A stretch of DNA of 64,000 nt. Source: Allokutzneria sp. A3M-2-11 16. Its GTDB lineage: Bacteria; Actinomycetota; Actinomycetes; Mycobacteriales; Pseudonocardiaceae. Position numbers and translations under genes: made by a program. This document shows positions 41,716-49,352 of the stretch, one piece after another. The stretch is taken from the NCBI RefSeq assembly GCF_024213555.1, contig NZ_JANAVO010000018.1, positions 1-64,000 on the forward strand. The letters are read 5' to 3'. Each line of letters starts with the position of its first letter. Within the stretch, counting starts at the first letter, position 1. Under the pieces are notes generated by a model, which did not search any database, was not told the origin of the DNA, and was given only the letters and a program-made list of their open reading frames with translations.

Positions 41716-42291
41716 GCCCGAAGTGGCCGCGCTGAGGACGGTGCGGAACGTGATCGAGACCCGCCTGCCCCGTGGTTGGCGGCCAGTGGGAGTGGGGTCG
41801 GACTTCCTGGCGGCGATGGCGTGGCGCCACCGGTACCGCGCGGCCCCGGTCATCACGCACAGGCTGCCCGGTTCGAGCCGGACGGGCACCCGTTCGCCGT
41901 TGTCCGGGTCGGAGAAGTCCATGGTGCAGGCGGAGCCGATGCTGATGGCCGCGACCTGCGGGCCGAAGCACGGCACGCAGTCCACGTGCGCGCTGATCCC
42001 CTGTCCCGGCAGGTATTCGTTGACGATCGCCTGGTTCGCCAGGTCGGCCATGAACCCCTCCCGGTGCAGCCGGGCGGCCAGCGCCTGGCTCCAGACGGGC
42101 AGCGGAGGTGCCGAGTCCGCGGCGGTCACCGCGCGCCGACCGTAGTCGTAGCGATGTCCGTAGTGCTGCACGCGTCGCCTCAGCGCGCTCGACCAGACCT
42201 CGGCGTCGATGCCGGACAGCAGCTCTCGCTGCTGTCCGGGCGTGAGCCAACCGGCTTGGTAGATCAATCCTTCGACAAGGGTCGTCACCAA
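41713..42291 (-). CDS. AlkB-like 2-oxoglutarate/Fe(II) dioxygenase
   Basis: 192 residues. 'IVNEYLPGQGISAHVDCVPC' holds the metal-binding His-x-Asp, 'VMTGAARYRWRHAIAAR' the distal His, and 'RRVSITFR' the 2-oxoglutarate-binding arginines, as in the AlkB/2OG-FeII_Oxy_2 family. It probably repairs alkylated nucleic acid, or demethylates another macromolecule. The N-terminal nucleotide-recognition lid is short ('RRRVQHYGHRYDYGRR'), as in ALKBH8-like bacterial proteins. It stands 21 bp from the small monooxygenase-like gene. Confidence 0.88.
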   Translation of the reverse strand: MVTTLVEGLIYQAGWLTPGQQRELLSGIDAEVWSSALRRRVQHYGHRYDYGRRAVTAADSAPPLPVWSQALAARLHREGFMADLANQAIVNEYLPGQGISAHVDCVPCFGPQVAAISIGSACTMDFSDPDNGERVPVRLEPGSLCVMTGAARYRWRHAIAARKSDPTPTGRQPRGRRVSITFRTVLSAATSG

Positions 42292-42312
42292 GGGATGACA
42301 TCACAGCGTGCT

Positions 42313-42606
42313 TCATCTGAACCCGTATGAACCGACTTCGCTCAGCGTGGTCATCACCGGCGGCTCCTCGCACCGCTCCTCCAGCGTCGACCGGTAGCGC
42401 TGGAACGCCTCCAGCTGACCGAGCGCCGCCGTGCCCTCGGCCAGCTCCGCGAAGGCCACGAAGGTGACCCCGTCGTCGAGCTGGAAGGTGGCGTAGCGCA
42501 GGCCCTCCGGGCGGACCGACCCCAGCTCAGCGTATAGCTCGCGCAGCAGCGCCAGGTTGTGCTCCACCTCGGTGGGCTTGATCTTGCAACGGAACATCAC
42601 GTGCAC
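42313..42606 (-). CDS. small ferredoxin-like-fold protein (ABM/Dabb-like)
   Basis: 97 residues starting 'HVMFRCKIKPTEVEHNLALL' and continuing 'YATFQLDDGVTFVAFAELAE', then 'LGQLEAFQRYRSTLEERCEE'. The strand-helix-strand pattern is that of dimeric alpha-beta barrel proteins such as antibiotic-biosynthesis monooxygenases. It is divergent from the TetR gene at 42683 with a 76-bp gap holding two operator-like sites, so it is probably the repressor's target. Reaction unknown. Confidence 0.72.
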   Translation of the reverse strand: MHVMFRCKIKPTEVEHNLALLRELYAELGSVRPEGLRYATFQLDDGVTFVAFAELAEGTAALGQLEAFQRYRSTLEERCEEPPVMTTLSEVGSYGFR

Positions 42607-42630
42607 GGTGAGCCTCCCTAGTTTCAGGCA

Positions 42631-42658
42631 ACAGACTGTCTTTCGAAATACAGCCTGT
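42631..42658. promoter_or_regulatory. paired ACAGNCTGT sites in TetR divergent gap
   Basis: ACAGACTGT (42631-42639) and ACAGCCTGT (42650-42658) are two 9-nt inverted repeats with centres 19 bp apart, both extended by a C. They lie between the ABM-like gene and TetR start and probably bind the TetR protein. TAGGGT at 42670-42675, 7 nt before ATG 42683, is a likely leaderless -10 box. Confidence 0.6.
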
Positions 42659-42682
42659 CAAGCGAATGCTAGGGTTCCGGTC

Positions 42683-43300
42683 ATGGCCACCCGGAGGTAC
42701 GAGCAACGACTGCGCGCGGAATCGGCGGAGCAGACCCGGCGCCGCATCCTCGACGCCCTCCGCCGGCGCCTGCGCGAGGCACCGGCCGAACCGGTCAGCC
42801 TCGACCGCATCGCCAAGATCGCCCGCGTGGCCCGGCCCACCGTCTACGCCACCTTCGGATCACGCGCCGGGCTGTTCGAGGCGTTCAGCGCGGATCTCCT
42901 GCGGCGCAGCGGTTTCAACCAGGTGCTCGAAGCCTCGGCGCACCCGGACGCGCGCGAGGCGCTGCGCGGCGCCATCGGCGGCGTCGTCGCCATGTACGCC
43001 GCGAACCGGGACGAGATGCGCGTGCTGTCGTCGATGGCCCTGCTCGACGCCGCTGCGGCCGGTGGAGCGGTCGAGCAGATGGAGCGGGAGCGGGCGCACG
43101 GGATGGCGCGCCTCGCACAACGCCTGAGCGACCAAGGAACTCTGCGCGCCGGCGTCACCGTCGACCGGGCGACGGACGTGCTCTGGCTCCTCACGAGCTT
43201 CAACGGCTTCGACGTGCTCCACACCGGCCGCGCCCGCTCCGCCCCGGACATCACGCAGATCTTGGTCGACACCGCCGAGCGGAGCCTGTGCCGCGACTAG
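42683..43300 (+). CDS. TetR-family regulator
   Basis: 205 residues from ATG 42683 (TAGGGT 7 nt upstream, no ribosome-binding site). The DNA-binding domain is 'RRRILDALRRRLREAPAEPV', then 'SLDRIAKIARVARPTVYATF' and 'GSRAGLFEAFSADLL'; the C-terminal ligand domain (about 75-205) is helical. It probably represses the divergent ABM-like gene and itself through the ACAGNCTGT pair. Ligand unknown. Confidence 0.9.
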   Translation: MATRRYEQRLRAESAEQTRRRILDALRRRLREAPAEPVSLDRIAKIARVARPTVYATFGSRAGLFEAFSADLLRRSGFNQVLEASAHPDAREALRGAIGGVVAMYAANRDEMRVLSSMALLDAAAAGGAVEQMERERAHGMARLAQRLSDQGTLRAGVTVDRATDVLWLLTSFNGFDVLHTGRARSAPDITQILVDTAERSLCRD

Positions 43301-43359
43301 CGGTCGCGATTGCTAATCTCGGCCGACTTTCCCAGCTCTTCCACGGAGAACCACCCTCG

Positions 43360-44448
43360 ATGCCAGACACATCCGGCCGGATCGCTCACCGCGCGGCACT
43401 ACTCGCATTCGTCGCGTGCACCGCGCTGGCCGGATGGCTGGCGTTCACCGTGACCGAAAGAGCGCCGTTCTTCGATCTTGAGATCTACCGGGCTGGCGGT
43501 GACGCCTGGCTGCGCGGACTGCGGCTGTACGAGACCGGCTTCCCCTACCTCCCCACCGGGATGCACCTGCCGTTCACCTACCCGCCCTTCGCCGCGATCC
43601 TGTTCAGCCCGCTGGCGCTGGTTCCCCTGCCCACGGCGGCGGTGGCGACCTCGGTCCTCACCGTGGCCGCGCTGATCGCCACCTGTGCGCTGACCGCCCG
43701 CCACCACGGCCTGCGGGTCCCGTCCGCGCTCGCCGTCGGGGCCGGGGCCGCCGCGATCATGGTGCTGAGCGAACCGATGGTGATCACCCTGATCCTCGGT
43801 CAGGTCAACGCGGTGCTGATGCTGCTGGTGGTGGCCGACTGCCTGCTGCCGAGGACTCCCTGGCCGCGCGGTCTGCTGATCGGGATCGCCGCCGCGATCA
43901 AGCTGACCCCGGCCGCGTTCCTGCTCTACTTCCTGGTGGCCCGACAGTGGCGACCGATGCGCACGGCCGCGTTGACCTTCCTCGCGGCGACACTGACCGC
44001 CCTGGTCCTCGCCCCTCAGGACTCGCTGAGGTACTGGTTCGGCACCCTGTTGCACACCGACCGCATCGGCACCCCGCACTTCTACACCAACCAGTCGCTG
44101 CGCGCGTTGCTCGGCCGGTTGGGTCTACCGGACACCGTGCTCTTCCCGCTCTGGATCACCTGTGCCGCCGCCACCGCGGCCGTGGCGTACGTGGCCGCGC
44201 GCCGGCTCCGCGCACGCGGCCACGACCTGGCAGCGCTGCTGGTGGTGGCCATCGCCGGGTTGCTGTGCTCTCCGGTCTCCTGGAGCAACCACTGGGTCTG
44301 GGTGGCACCGGCACTGGTCGGGGGCGCGCTGGCCGCCCGCCGTCCGGGCAACCGGTGCATGGCCGCGCTCGCCGGTACCGCCGTCCTTGTGCTTTTTCTC
44401 GGTCCGCACCAGTACGTGCCCGGCGGCGCCGACCGCGAACTCCGGTGA
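43360..44448 (+). CDS. GT87-like integral-membrane mannosyltransferase, truncated by TGA
   Basis: 362 residues from ATG 43360 (GGAG upstream; TAATCT -10 box at 43314). It has about nine membrane helices; the periplasmic loop 'FFDLEIYRAGGDAWLRG' carries the acidic residues typical of polyprenyl-phosphate-mannose-dependent GT87 enzymes, and 'AAIKLTPAAFLLYFLVARQW' is the conserved helix. The frame stops at TGA 44446-44448 after 'GADRELR', yet the same frame continues with 'SLGEHLIGNGFLLVAIAVLA' to 44586, a final helix expected in the family. One change of a Trp TGG to TGA would explain it. Confidence 0.85.
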   Translation: MPDTSGRIAHRAALLAFVACTALAGWLAFTVTERAPFFDLEIYRAGGDAWLRGLRLYETGFPYLPTGMHLPFTYPPFAAILFSPLALVPLPTAAVATSVLTVAALIATCALTARHHGLRVPSALAVGAGAAAIMVLSEPMVITLILGQVNAVLMLLVVADCLLPRTPWPRGLLIGIAAAIKLTPAAFLLYFLVARQWRPMRTAALTFLAATLTALVLAPQDSLRYWFGTLLHTDRIGTPHFYTNQSLRALLGRLGLPDTVLFPLWITCAAATAAVAYVAARRLRARGHDLAALLVVAIAGLLCSPVSWSNHWVWVAPALVGGALAARRPGNRCMAALAGTAVLVLFLGPHQYVPGGADRELR

Positions 44449-44586
44449 TCACTCGGCGAACACCTGATCGGCAACGGGTTCCTGCTCGTCGCCATCGCCG
44501 TGCTCGCGACCGCGTTCTTCCGAAGCAGGCCGCTCGAAACGTCCCGATCAGACGTTGCCGAACATGTCGGCGGCGTCGAGCAATAA
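44449..44586 (+). pseudogene. disconnected C-terminal helix of the GT87 gene
   Basis: In frame with the truncated GT87 gene, directly after its TGA, the reading continues 'SLGEHLIGNGFLLVAIAVLA', 'TAFFRSRPLETSRSDV', to a TAA at 44584-44586. It reads as the last membrane helix and tail of that enzyme. There is no start codon of its own near the beginning. It overlaps the 3' end of the opposing gene at 44548. Confidence 0.65.
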
Positions 44587-45060
44587 CGCGGCGGTGTGCT
44601 CCACGGCGGCCCGGTCCATCGGTTCCCACACCAACTCGGCGCAGATCTGGAAGGCGAACCCGTGCCGCGGCGCGTGTCCGCTCGGCTGGAGGATCAGGTA
44701 TTCGGGCCCGTCGTCCTCGTCGCGGCCGAGGATGATCTCGACGGTGAGTTCGGTGTCCTCGACGCGCTCGGCCTCGGTGGAGTCCGGGGCCAGCCACGAG
44801 ATGGCCCGGCCGGGGGTCGGCTCGTCATCGAGCAGCACGAAGTCCTTCTCGTACCGCCGTCGCGGTGGCGGAGCGAGCAGCCACCGGGCGAACGCGGCGG
44901 CATGCTCGGCTCCACCGCTCAGCGGGAGGCGGCCGAGGAAGTAGGCGTCGAACAACCAGTCCCCGCGCTCGTCCCGGTCGAGCGCGAACCACAGCTCCTC
45001 CACCGGCCGTCCCGAGTAGTGGGAGCCCCGCCACGCGAACCGGAAACCCGCCGCGCTCAT
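44548..45060 (-). CDS. hypothetical protein
   Basis: 170 residues, 'RFAWRGSHYSGRPVEELWFA', 'LDRDERGDWLFDAYFLGRLP' and 'DTELTVEIILGRDEDDGPEY' being the clearest stretches; soluble, acidic, beta-rich. The C-terminal helix 'AVEHTAALLLDAADMFGN' is amphipathic. No family recognised. Its ATG 45060 overlaps the end of the GNAT remnant, and its 3' end overlaps the GT87 tail, which suggests that the GT87 C-terminus has become free to drift. Confidence 0.65.
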   Translation of the reverse strand: MSAAGFRFAWRGSHYSGRPVEELWFALDRDERGDWLFDAYFLGRLPLSGGAEHAAAFARWLLAPPPRRRYEKDFVLLDDEPTPGRAISWLAPDSTEAERVEDTELTVEIILGRDEDDGPEYLILQPSGHAPRHGFAFQICAELVWEPMDRAAVEHTAALLLDAADMFGNV

Positions 45061-45457
45061 GCGGCGAGGTGTGCCGCGGTGAGCGGGCTGAGCACCGTCC
45101 AGCCCAGGCGGCCGTAGAGACCGAGTCCGGCTTCCGTCGCGACCAGGACCGCCCGCACCGCACCGAGTTCGGCCGCGAGCACGTCGAGTTCGCTCATCAC
45201 CACGCTGCCCAAGCCCTTCCGCCGGTGCTCCGGCTCGGTGATCACCTTGTCCACGACGGAGGCTTCACCCCACACCGCCCAGGTCCTTGCCCATCAGGTA
45301 CTCCGGCTCACCAACTGTCCACAGTGGACACATCGGGTAGCACGTACCGGACGCGGTGCCCGTCCGGCTCGACGACCGGAGCGGGCGTGCCCCTGGTCGA
45401 CGCCCAGCCGTGAACCCACTCCCGCACCGCACGTCCGACGCTCACGCCGAAAATCAT
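45057..45457 (-). pseudogene. decayed GNAT acetyltransferase
   Basis: The N-terminal part from ATG 45457 ('REWVHGWASTRGTPAPVVEP', 'DGHRVRYVLPDVSTV') ends at TGA 45308. Immediately downstream another frame gives the GNAT core: 'WAVWGEASVVDKVITEPEHR', 'RKGLGSVVMSELDVLAAELG', 'YGRLGWTVL'. Complete relatives have about 80-100 residues between these parts, lost here together with the frame. The acetyl-CoA motif RRKGLG is intact but the fold is not. An exact GTCCACAGTGGAC palindrome (45317-45329) lies next to the deletion junction. Confidence 0.8.
45317..45329. repeat. iterated palindrome GTCCACAGTGGAC (GNAT pseudogene)
   Basis: Exact copy directly at the point where the two halves of the decayed GNAT gene meet. 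Confidence 0.8.
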
Positions 45458-45483
45458 GCCGCACCGCGTGACAGGATGCGGAT

Positions 45484-45855
45484 GTGATCTACCTCCGCTA
45501 CGAGTCGCCATCGCCCAACGCACGCGGTGCCCACACCGGAGTCTTCGGGCTGGCCAACGGCCTGGCGCGGGCGGGCACCCTCTCGCCAGACGATTGGGCC
45601 TGGTGGCGGGCGAACAACGACTGGTTCGACGAGGCGTACCCGGACCCGGGGAAGGCTGATCCCACGCTCTTCGACAAGTCCGTGCACCCGGTCACGGCGT
45701 GCTGGTTCAAGCCCACGGCGACCCACCTGCTGGAGCGCGTGCCCGGTTACCTGGCGTTGCTCGACCGCTACGGAGTCGCGTGCGTCGAACGCACGTCGAC
45801 CGCGCCCGGCAGGGTTCTCTACGAGGACGACGTGCAGATCGTGGTCGCCGCGTGA
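45484..45855 (+). CDS. hypothetical protein
   Basis: 123 residues from GTG 45484. 'MIYLRYESPSPNARGAHTGV', 'LSPDDWAWWRANNDWFDEAY' and 'HPVTACWFKPTATHLLERVP' are rich in aromatic residues. The pattern is that of a small family found next to unrelated genes in actinomycetes; I cannot name a function. The downstream SGNH hydrolase starts at the GTGA overlap, so the two are translated together. Confidence 0.72.
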   Translation: MIYLRYESPSPNARGAHTGVFGLANGLARAGTLSPDDWAWWRANNDWFDEAYPDPGKADPTLFDKSVHPVTACWFKPTATHLLERVPGYLALLDRYGVACVERTSTAPGRVLYEDDVQIVVAA

Positions 45856-46973
45856 TCACCACGCCCATCACCGAGGCGATCCTGCGCGGAGCGCTCGACC
45901 TGGAGCGCACCGAGAACGGCGTCCTGCCGCACCGCTTGCCCGCCTGGGCCCGCGCGCAGTGCGACGATCCGCAGCTCGCCATGGTCGAAGCGCAGCCCTC
46001 CGGCGTGCGGCTGGTTTTCCGCACCCGGGCGACGGCCGTCGAGCTGGACGTCCTCGCCACGAGGAACACCTACCGAGGGATGCCACCCCGCCCCGCCGGG
46101 GTGTACGACCTGCTCGTCGGCGGCGAGCTCACCGCGCGGGCCGACGCCTCCGACGCCACGCTCCTGATCCTGGACATGGCCACCGGCGCCGTCGAGACGC
46201 GCCCGGGACCGGTCAGCACGCTGCGCTTCGGCGACCTCTCCCCCGCCGCCAAGGGCATCGAGATCTGGTTGCCGCACAAGGAGATCATCGAACTGGTCGC
46301 TCTGCGCACGGACGCGTCGATCGAGCCGGTGCCGGACCGCGGGCGCCGGGTGTGGCTGCACCACGGCAGCTCGATCAGCCACGGCTCCGACGCCGAGAGC
46401 CCGACCACGACGTGGCCCGCGATCGCCGCGTCCCGCCGCGGGGTGGACTTGATCAACCTGGGGTTCGGCGGCGGCGCGCTGCTCGACCCGTTCGTCGCGC
46501 GCACCATGCGCGACATCCCCGCCGACATGATCAGCGTCAAGATCGGCATCAACCTCGTCAACACCGATCTGATGCGGCTGCGCGCGTTCGGCCCGGCCGT
46601 CCACGGCTTCCTCGACACGATCCGCGACGGGCACCCGGACACGCCGCTGCTGGTCGTCTCGCCGATCCACTGCCCGATCCACGAGCACACGCCGGGGCCC
46701 GGCGCGCTGGACATGAGCAGCGGCAGGCTCCAGTTCCGCGCCACCGGAGATCCGGCCGAGCGCGGCAAGCTCACGCTCTCGGTCATCCGCGAGGAGCTGG
46801 CCCGGATCGCCGCCGCCCGCGCGGCCGACGACCCCGCGCTGCGCTACCTCGACGGCCGCGAGCTCTACGGCGAGGACGACTTCGCCGAACTGCCGCTGCC
46901 CGACCGGCTGCACCCCGACGCGGCGGCGCACGTGCGCATGGGCGAGCGTTTCGCCGAGCTCAGCGCGTTCTGA
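45852..46973 (+). CDS. SGNH/GDSL-type hydrolase with N-terminal jelly-roll domain
   Basis: 373 residues from GTG 45852, overlapping the previous stop. Residues about 1-165 form a beta-rich N-terminal domain; the SGNH domain begins 'VWLHHGSSISHGSDAE' (block I Ser), with Gly in 'LINLGFGGGALLD' (block II), Asn in 'VKIGINLVNTD' (block III) and 'PDRLHPDAAAH' (block V Asp/His). It should deacylate or de-esterify a carbohydrate or lipid; no signal peptide, so it acts in the cytoplasm. Its end overlaps the convergent MFS gene by 14 bp. Confidence 0.87.
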   Translation: MITTPITEAILRGALDLERTENGVLPHRLPAWARAQCDDPQLAMVEAQPSGVRLVFRTRATAVELDVLATRNTYRGMPPRPAGVYDLLVGGELTARADASDATLLILDMATGAVETRPGPVSTLRFGDLSPAAKGIEIWLPHKEIIELVALRTDASIEPVPDRGRRVWLHHGSSISHGSDAESPTTTWPAIAASRRGVDLINLGFGGGALLDPFVARTMRDIPADMISVKIGINLVNTDLMRLRAFGPAVHGFLDTIRDGHPDTPLLVVSPIHCPIHEHTPGPGALDMSSGRLQFRATGDPAERGKLTLSVIREELARIAAARAADDPALRYLDGRELYGEDDFAELPLPDRLHPDAAAHVRMGERFAELSAF

Positions 46974-48093
46974 CGCAGGCCAGCATCACCAGCGCGGCGA
47001 CGACGAACGTGCCCGGCGCGGAGATCCACTCCACCAGCACGCCGCCCAGCGCCGAGCCCGCGGCATCGGCCAGGAAGGAGCCGCTGAGCACCACGCCGAG
47101 CACGACGCCCAGCGACTCCTTCGGGGCGTCGCGCTGGAGCAAAGTGTTGCCGCACACCGATTCCAGGCCATTGCCGACGCCCGCGACCAGTGCGCCGAGC
47201 ACCACCACCGCGGCCAGCGGAGCGAGCCCCATCACCAGGTGCCCGGCCGCCTGCGCGAGGATTCCCGCGCTGAACAACGCGAGCACTCGCCCCTCGAATC
47301 CCCGGTGGCTCAACGACGCCAGCAGAACACCGAGCGAGATCCCGCCGAGCGCCAGGCCGTACCACAGCGCCGACGCGCCGAGGTCCTCGCGCACCAACAC
47401 GATCAACGCGGGCCGGTCCAACGCGGCCGCGAACGCGACCCCCACCAGGCCGATCACGACCGGCCGCACATCGGCGCCACGGCGCAACACCGCAAGGCCC
47501 GCCTTCGTCTCGGCGAAGAACGACCGCTCGGTCCGCGGCTCCGGGACCGCCGGAGGAAGCAGCGTCAGCAAGAGGATCGAGATGGCGAACGACACGGCGT
47601 TGATCACCAAGGCCCACCGGTAGTCACCCATCCCCGCGAGCAGCCCGCCCACCGCGGAGCCGCTCGCGAACCCGATCGCCGTCGCGGCGAGCAACATCCC
47701 GTTCGCCTCGGCCAGGTGCTCCTTCGGGACCGTCCGGCCGACCATCGTGCGCGCGGCGGGCAGGGTGATCGTCGCCGCGGACTCGGCCACGAACACCAAA
47801 GCCAGCAGCAGCGGATAGGCCGGGTCCACCAGCGCGATCACCAGGAACACCGCCCCGCACGCGGCGTCGCAGACCATCAGCAGGCCGCGAAGCTCCGTCC
47901 GGTCCCCGATCGCCCCCGCGACCAGGCCGAGGATTCGCGGCAGCATGCGGACCACGAACAACGCGCCCACCGCCACCGGGGAGCCCGTGCTCTCGTGGAT
48001 GTGCACCGTGAGCGCGGTGAGCGCCGCCATGTCCCCGGTCTGCGAGATCAACCGGGACGCGACGAACACCGGATAGCGGTTGCCTCTCCACAT
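46960..48093 (-). CDS. MFS transporter (enterobactin-exporter-like)
   Basis: 377 residues, about 11-12 helices. It begins 'RYPVFVASRLISQTGDMAAL'; 'VVRMLPRILGLVAGAIGDRT' is the motif A region, and 'AATITLPAARTMVGRTVPKE' is typical of the MFS_3/EntS-like group. It may export a siderophore or other metabolite, substrate unknown. It is convergent with the SGNH gene and divergent from the MmcQ-like gene. Confidence 0.87.
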   Translation of the reverse strand: MWRGNRYPVFVASRLISQTGDMAALTALTVHIHESTGSPVAVGALFVVRMLPRILGLVAGAIGDRTELRGLLMVCDAACGAVFLVIALVDPAYPLLLALVFVAESAATITLPAARTMVGRTVPKEHLAEANGMLLAATAIGFASGSAVGGLLAGMGDYRWALVINAVSFAISILLLTLLPPAVPEPRTERSFFAETKAGLAVLRRGADVRPVVIGLVGVAFAAALDRPALIVLVREDLGASALWYGLALGGISLGVLLASLSHRGFEGRVLALFSAGILAQAAGHLVMGLAPLAAVVVLGALVAGVGNGLESVCGNTLLQRDAPKESLGVVLGVVLSGSFLADAAGSALGGVLVEWISAPGTFVVAALVMLACVRTR

Positions 48094-48170
48094 GCCCTGA
48101 TCATCTGGCCTCGCGGCGTCCGAAGCGACCGATCTCGCGCGCAGCGAACAAGACTGTCGGTGCGGACGCT

Positions 48171-48182
48171 CATAATGGCCCG
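48171..48182 (+). promoter_or_regulatory. leaderless promoter CATAAT of MmcQ-like gene
   Basis: CATAAT at 48171-48176, one mismatch from consensus, lies 6 nt before GTG 48183. There is no ribosome-binding site, so the mRNA is probably leaderless. Confidence 0.55.
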
Positions 48183-48530
48183 GTGACTGTGCAGGCGAAC
48201 GAGTTCCACCGCATCATCGACGCGCTCGGCGACGTCAAGCGTGGCCAGGGCAGCGACTACACCTCGTTCAGCGTGCGCGGGAAGCGGTTCGGCTACTACT
48301 GGCCGCGCACGCGGACGGTCGGCCTGAAGCAGACCCTGACCGAGCAGCTGGCGCTGGTCTCCGAGCGCCCCGACGTCTTCGAGGAGCAGTTCACCGCGGG
48401 CGGCTTCGGCTGGGTCGTGGTGCACCTGGCCGGGATCGAGCTCGACGAGCTGACCGAACTGGTCTACGAGGCGTGGCGGCTCTCCGCCCCGGAGGACCTC
48501 ATCGCCACCCTCCCCTTCCCCGCACTCTGA
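48183..48530 (+). CDS. MmcQ/YjbR family protein
   Basis: 115 residues. 'YTSFSVRGKRFGYYWPRTRT', then 'VGLKQTLTEQLALVSERPDV', 'GGFGWVVVHLAGIELDELTE' and 'EAWRLSAPEDLIA' make up the whole MmcQ/YjbR fold, a CyaY-like small DNA-binding-type domain of uncertain role. The start GTG 48183 is set by the CATAAT box. It is a single gene, divergent from the MFS gene, followed by repeat copy 6. Confidence 0.82.
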   Translation: MTVQANEFHRIIDALGDVKRGQGSDYTSFSVRGKRFGYYWPRTRTVGLKQTLTEQLALVSERPDVFEEQFTAGGFGWVVVHLAGIELDELTELVYEAWRLSAPEDLIATLPFPAL

Positions 48531-48592
48531 GATCCATCCACCGTGGACTGACGAACCCCCTTGTCCCACAAGTCATCCACGCGCCCCGCAGG

Positions 48593-48764
48593 CACCACGT
48601 ACACTCTGCCCATGCGCCCCAACCGCCCCCACACCCAACGCGAGGCGGCCTCAACCTAGAGATCTCCCGTTTCGTACTCTTAACGGGGAAGAGAGCGCTC
48701 CCAAATCCCGGCAAGAGTACGAAACGGAGTTCTCTAGCGACCTCAGCGCGGGTTGAGGGGGCGG
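48593..48764 (+). repeat. palindromic repeat element, copy 6
   Basis: CACCACG-TACACT (48600-48605), ATG after 6 nt, 15-codon ORF, AGATCT, arms CCGTTTCGTACTC (48667-48679) and GAGTACGAAACGG (48715-48727), CGGG/CCCG and GAGCGCTC inside, and the right flank GCGACCTCAGCGCGGGTTGA. It is almost identical to copy 1 and lies downstream of the MmcQ gene. Confidence 0.88.
48612..48659 (+). CDS. leaderless 15-codon ORF of repeat copy 6
   Basis: MRPNRPHTQREAAST then TAG; ATG 6 nt after TACACT. It differs from copy 1 at four codons, all amino-acid-changing, while start, length and stop are the same. Confidence 0.45.
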   Translation: MRPNRPHTQREAAST

Positions 48765-48839
48765 GGGTGGGTGGGTCCGCATGTCGCGTTTTGGACGCAT
48801 AACGGGTTCGGCGCGGTGCGCGGCGGGTCTTGAAGCACC

Positions 48840-48956
48840 GTGGTGATCGTGTCGGCGACCGAGGGCTCCGACAAACCGCTGAAGTACCCGCACATGTTCC
48901 GCGGCGACGCCATGACCCACCGGCACGGCTGGCTGCGCGGGCGCCGGTCCGCGTGA
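48840..48956 (+). pseudogene. hypB: remnant of hydrogenase nickel-incorporation GTPase HypB
   Basis: The short frame VVIVSATEGSDKPLKY-PHMFRGD (hyphen added) matches the HypB/UreG-type G-domain segment 'EGxDKPLKYPxMF' that precedes the 'TKxDL' guanine motif. Nothing of HypB remains on either side: the frame is closed by TGA upstream, and downstream it passes into unrelated residues and stops at 48954. It lies just after repeat copy 6. No other hyp or hydrogenase gene is in the window. Confidence 0.65.
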
Positions 48957-48965
48957 GGCCCAGCG

Positions 48966-49352
48966 CTAGGGCGTGACGGCGTCGATCTCGATCTCCACGA
49001 GCCATTCCGGGTCGATGAACCGCGAGACCTCGACGAAGGTGCACACCGGGCGAACGGCGCTGAACCGCTCGCCGTGCGCGCGAGCCGCTTCTTCCCACCG
49101 GGTGATGTCGGTGAGCATGATCCTCGTCCGGATCACGTCCTCGATCGTGGCGCCCACCTCGCGGAGCGCGCGTTCGGCGATTTCGAGGCAGCGCACGGTC
49201 TGCGCGTACACGTCGCCCACCCCGGTGGTCCCGCCGCCCTCACCGATGGGCGCGGTGCCCGCGATCGCGACGTGCTGCCCGATCCGGGTCGCGCGGGAGA
49301 AACCGATCCGCGCTTCCAGGGGCGATCCGGAGCCCGCACTCACGCGCGTCAC
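48966..49352 (-). CDS. RidA/YjgF family protein
   Basis: 128 residues from GTG 49352, overlapping the upstream stop (GTGA). 'SRATRIGQHVAIAGTAPIGE', 'DVYAQTVRCLEIAERALREV', 'IEDVIRTRIMLTDITRWEEA' and 'RPVCTFVEVSRFIDPEWLVE' are the RidA trimer signature, including the Arg (RTRIML) and Glu near the end that line the active site. RidA proteins deaminate reactive enamine/imine intermediates. It is the last gene of a likely unit with the PPOX-like and dehydratase genes upstream. Confidence 0.9.
   Translation of the reverse strand: MTRVSAGSGSPLEARIGFSRATRIGQHVAIAGTAPIGEGGGTTGVGDVYAQTVRCLEIAERALREVGATIEDVIRTRIMLTDITRWEEAARAHGERFSAVRPVCTFVEVSRFIDPEWLVEIEIDAVTP

Noticed and set aside
41516-41735. Short frames starting inside the palindromes with MSTKR
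   Set aside because: They arise because the arm ATGAGTACGAAACGG happens to encode MSTKR; downstream residues are not conserved between copies.
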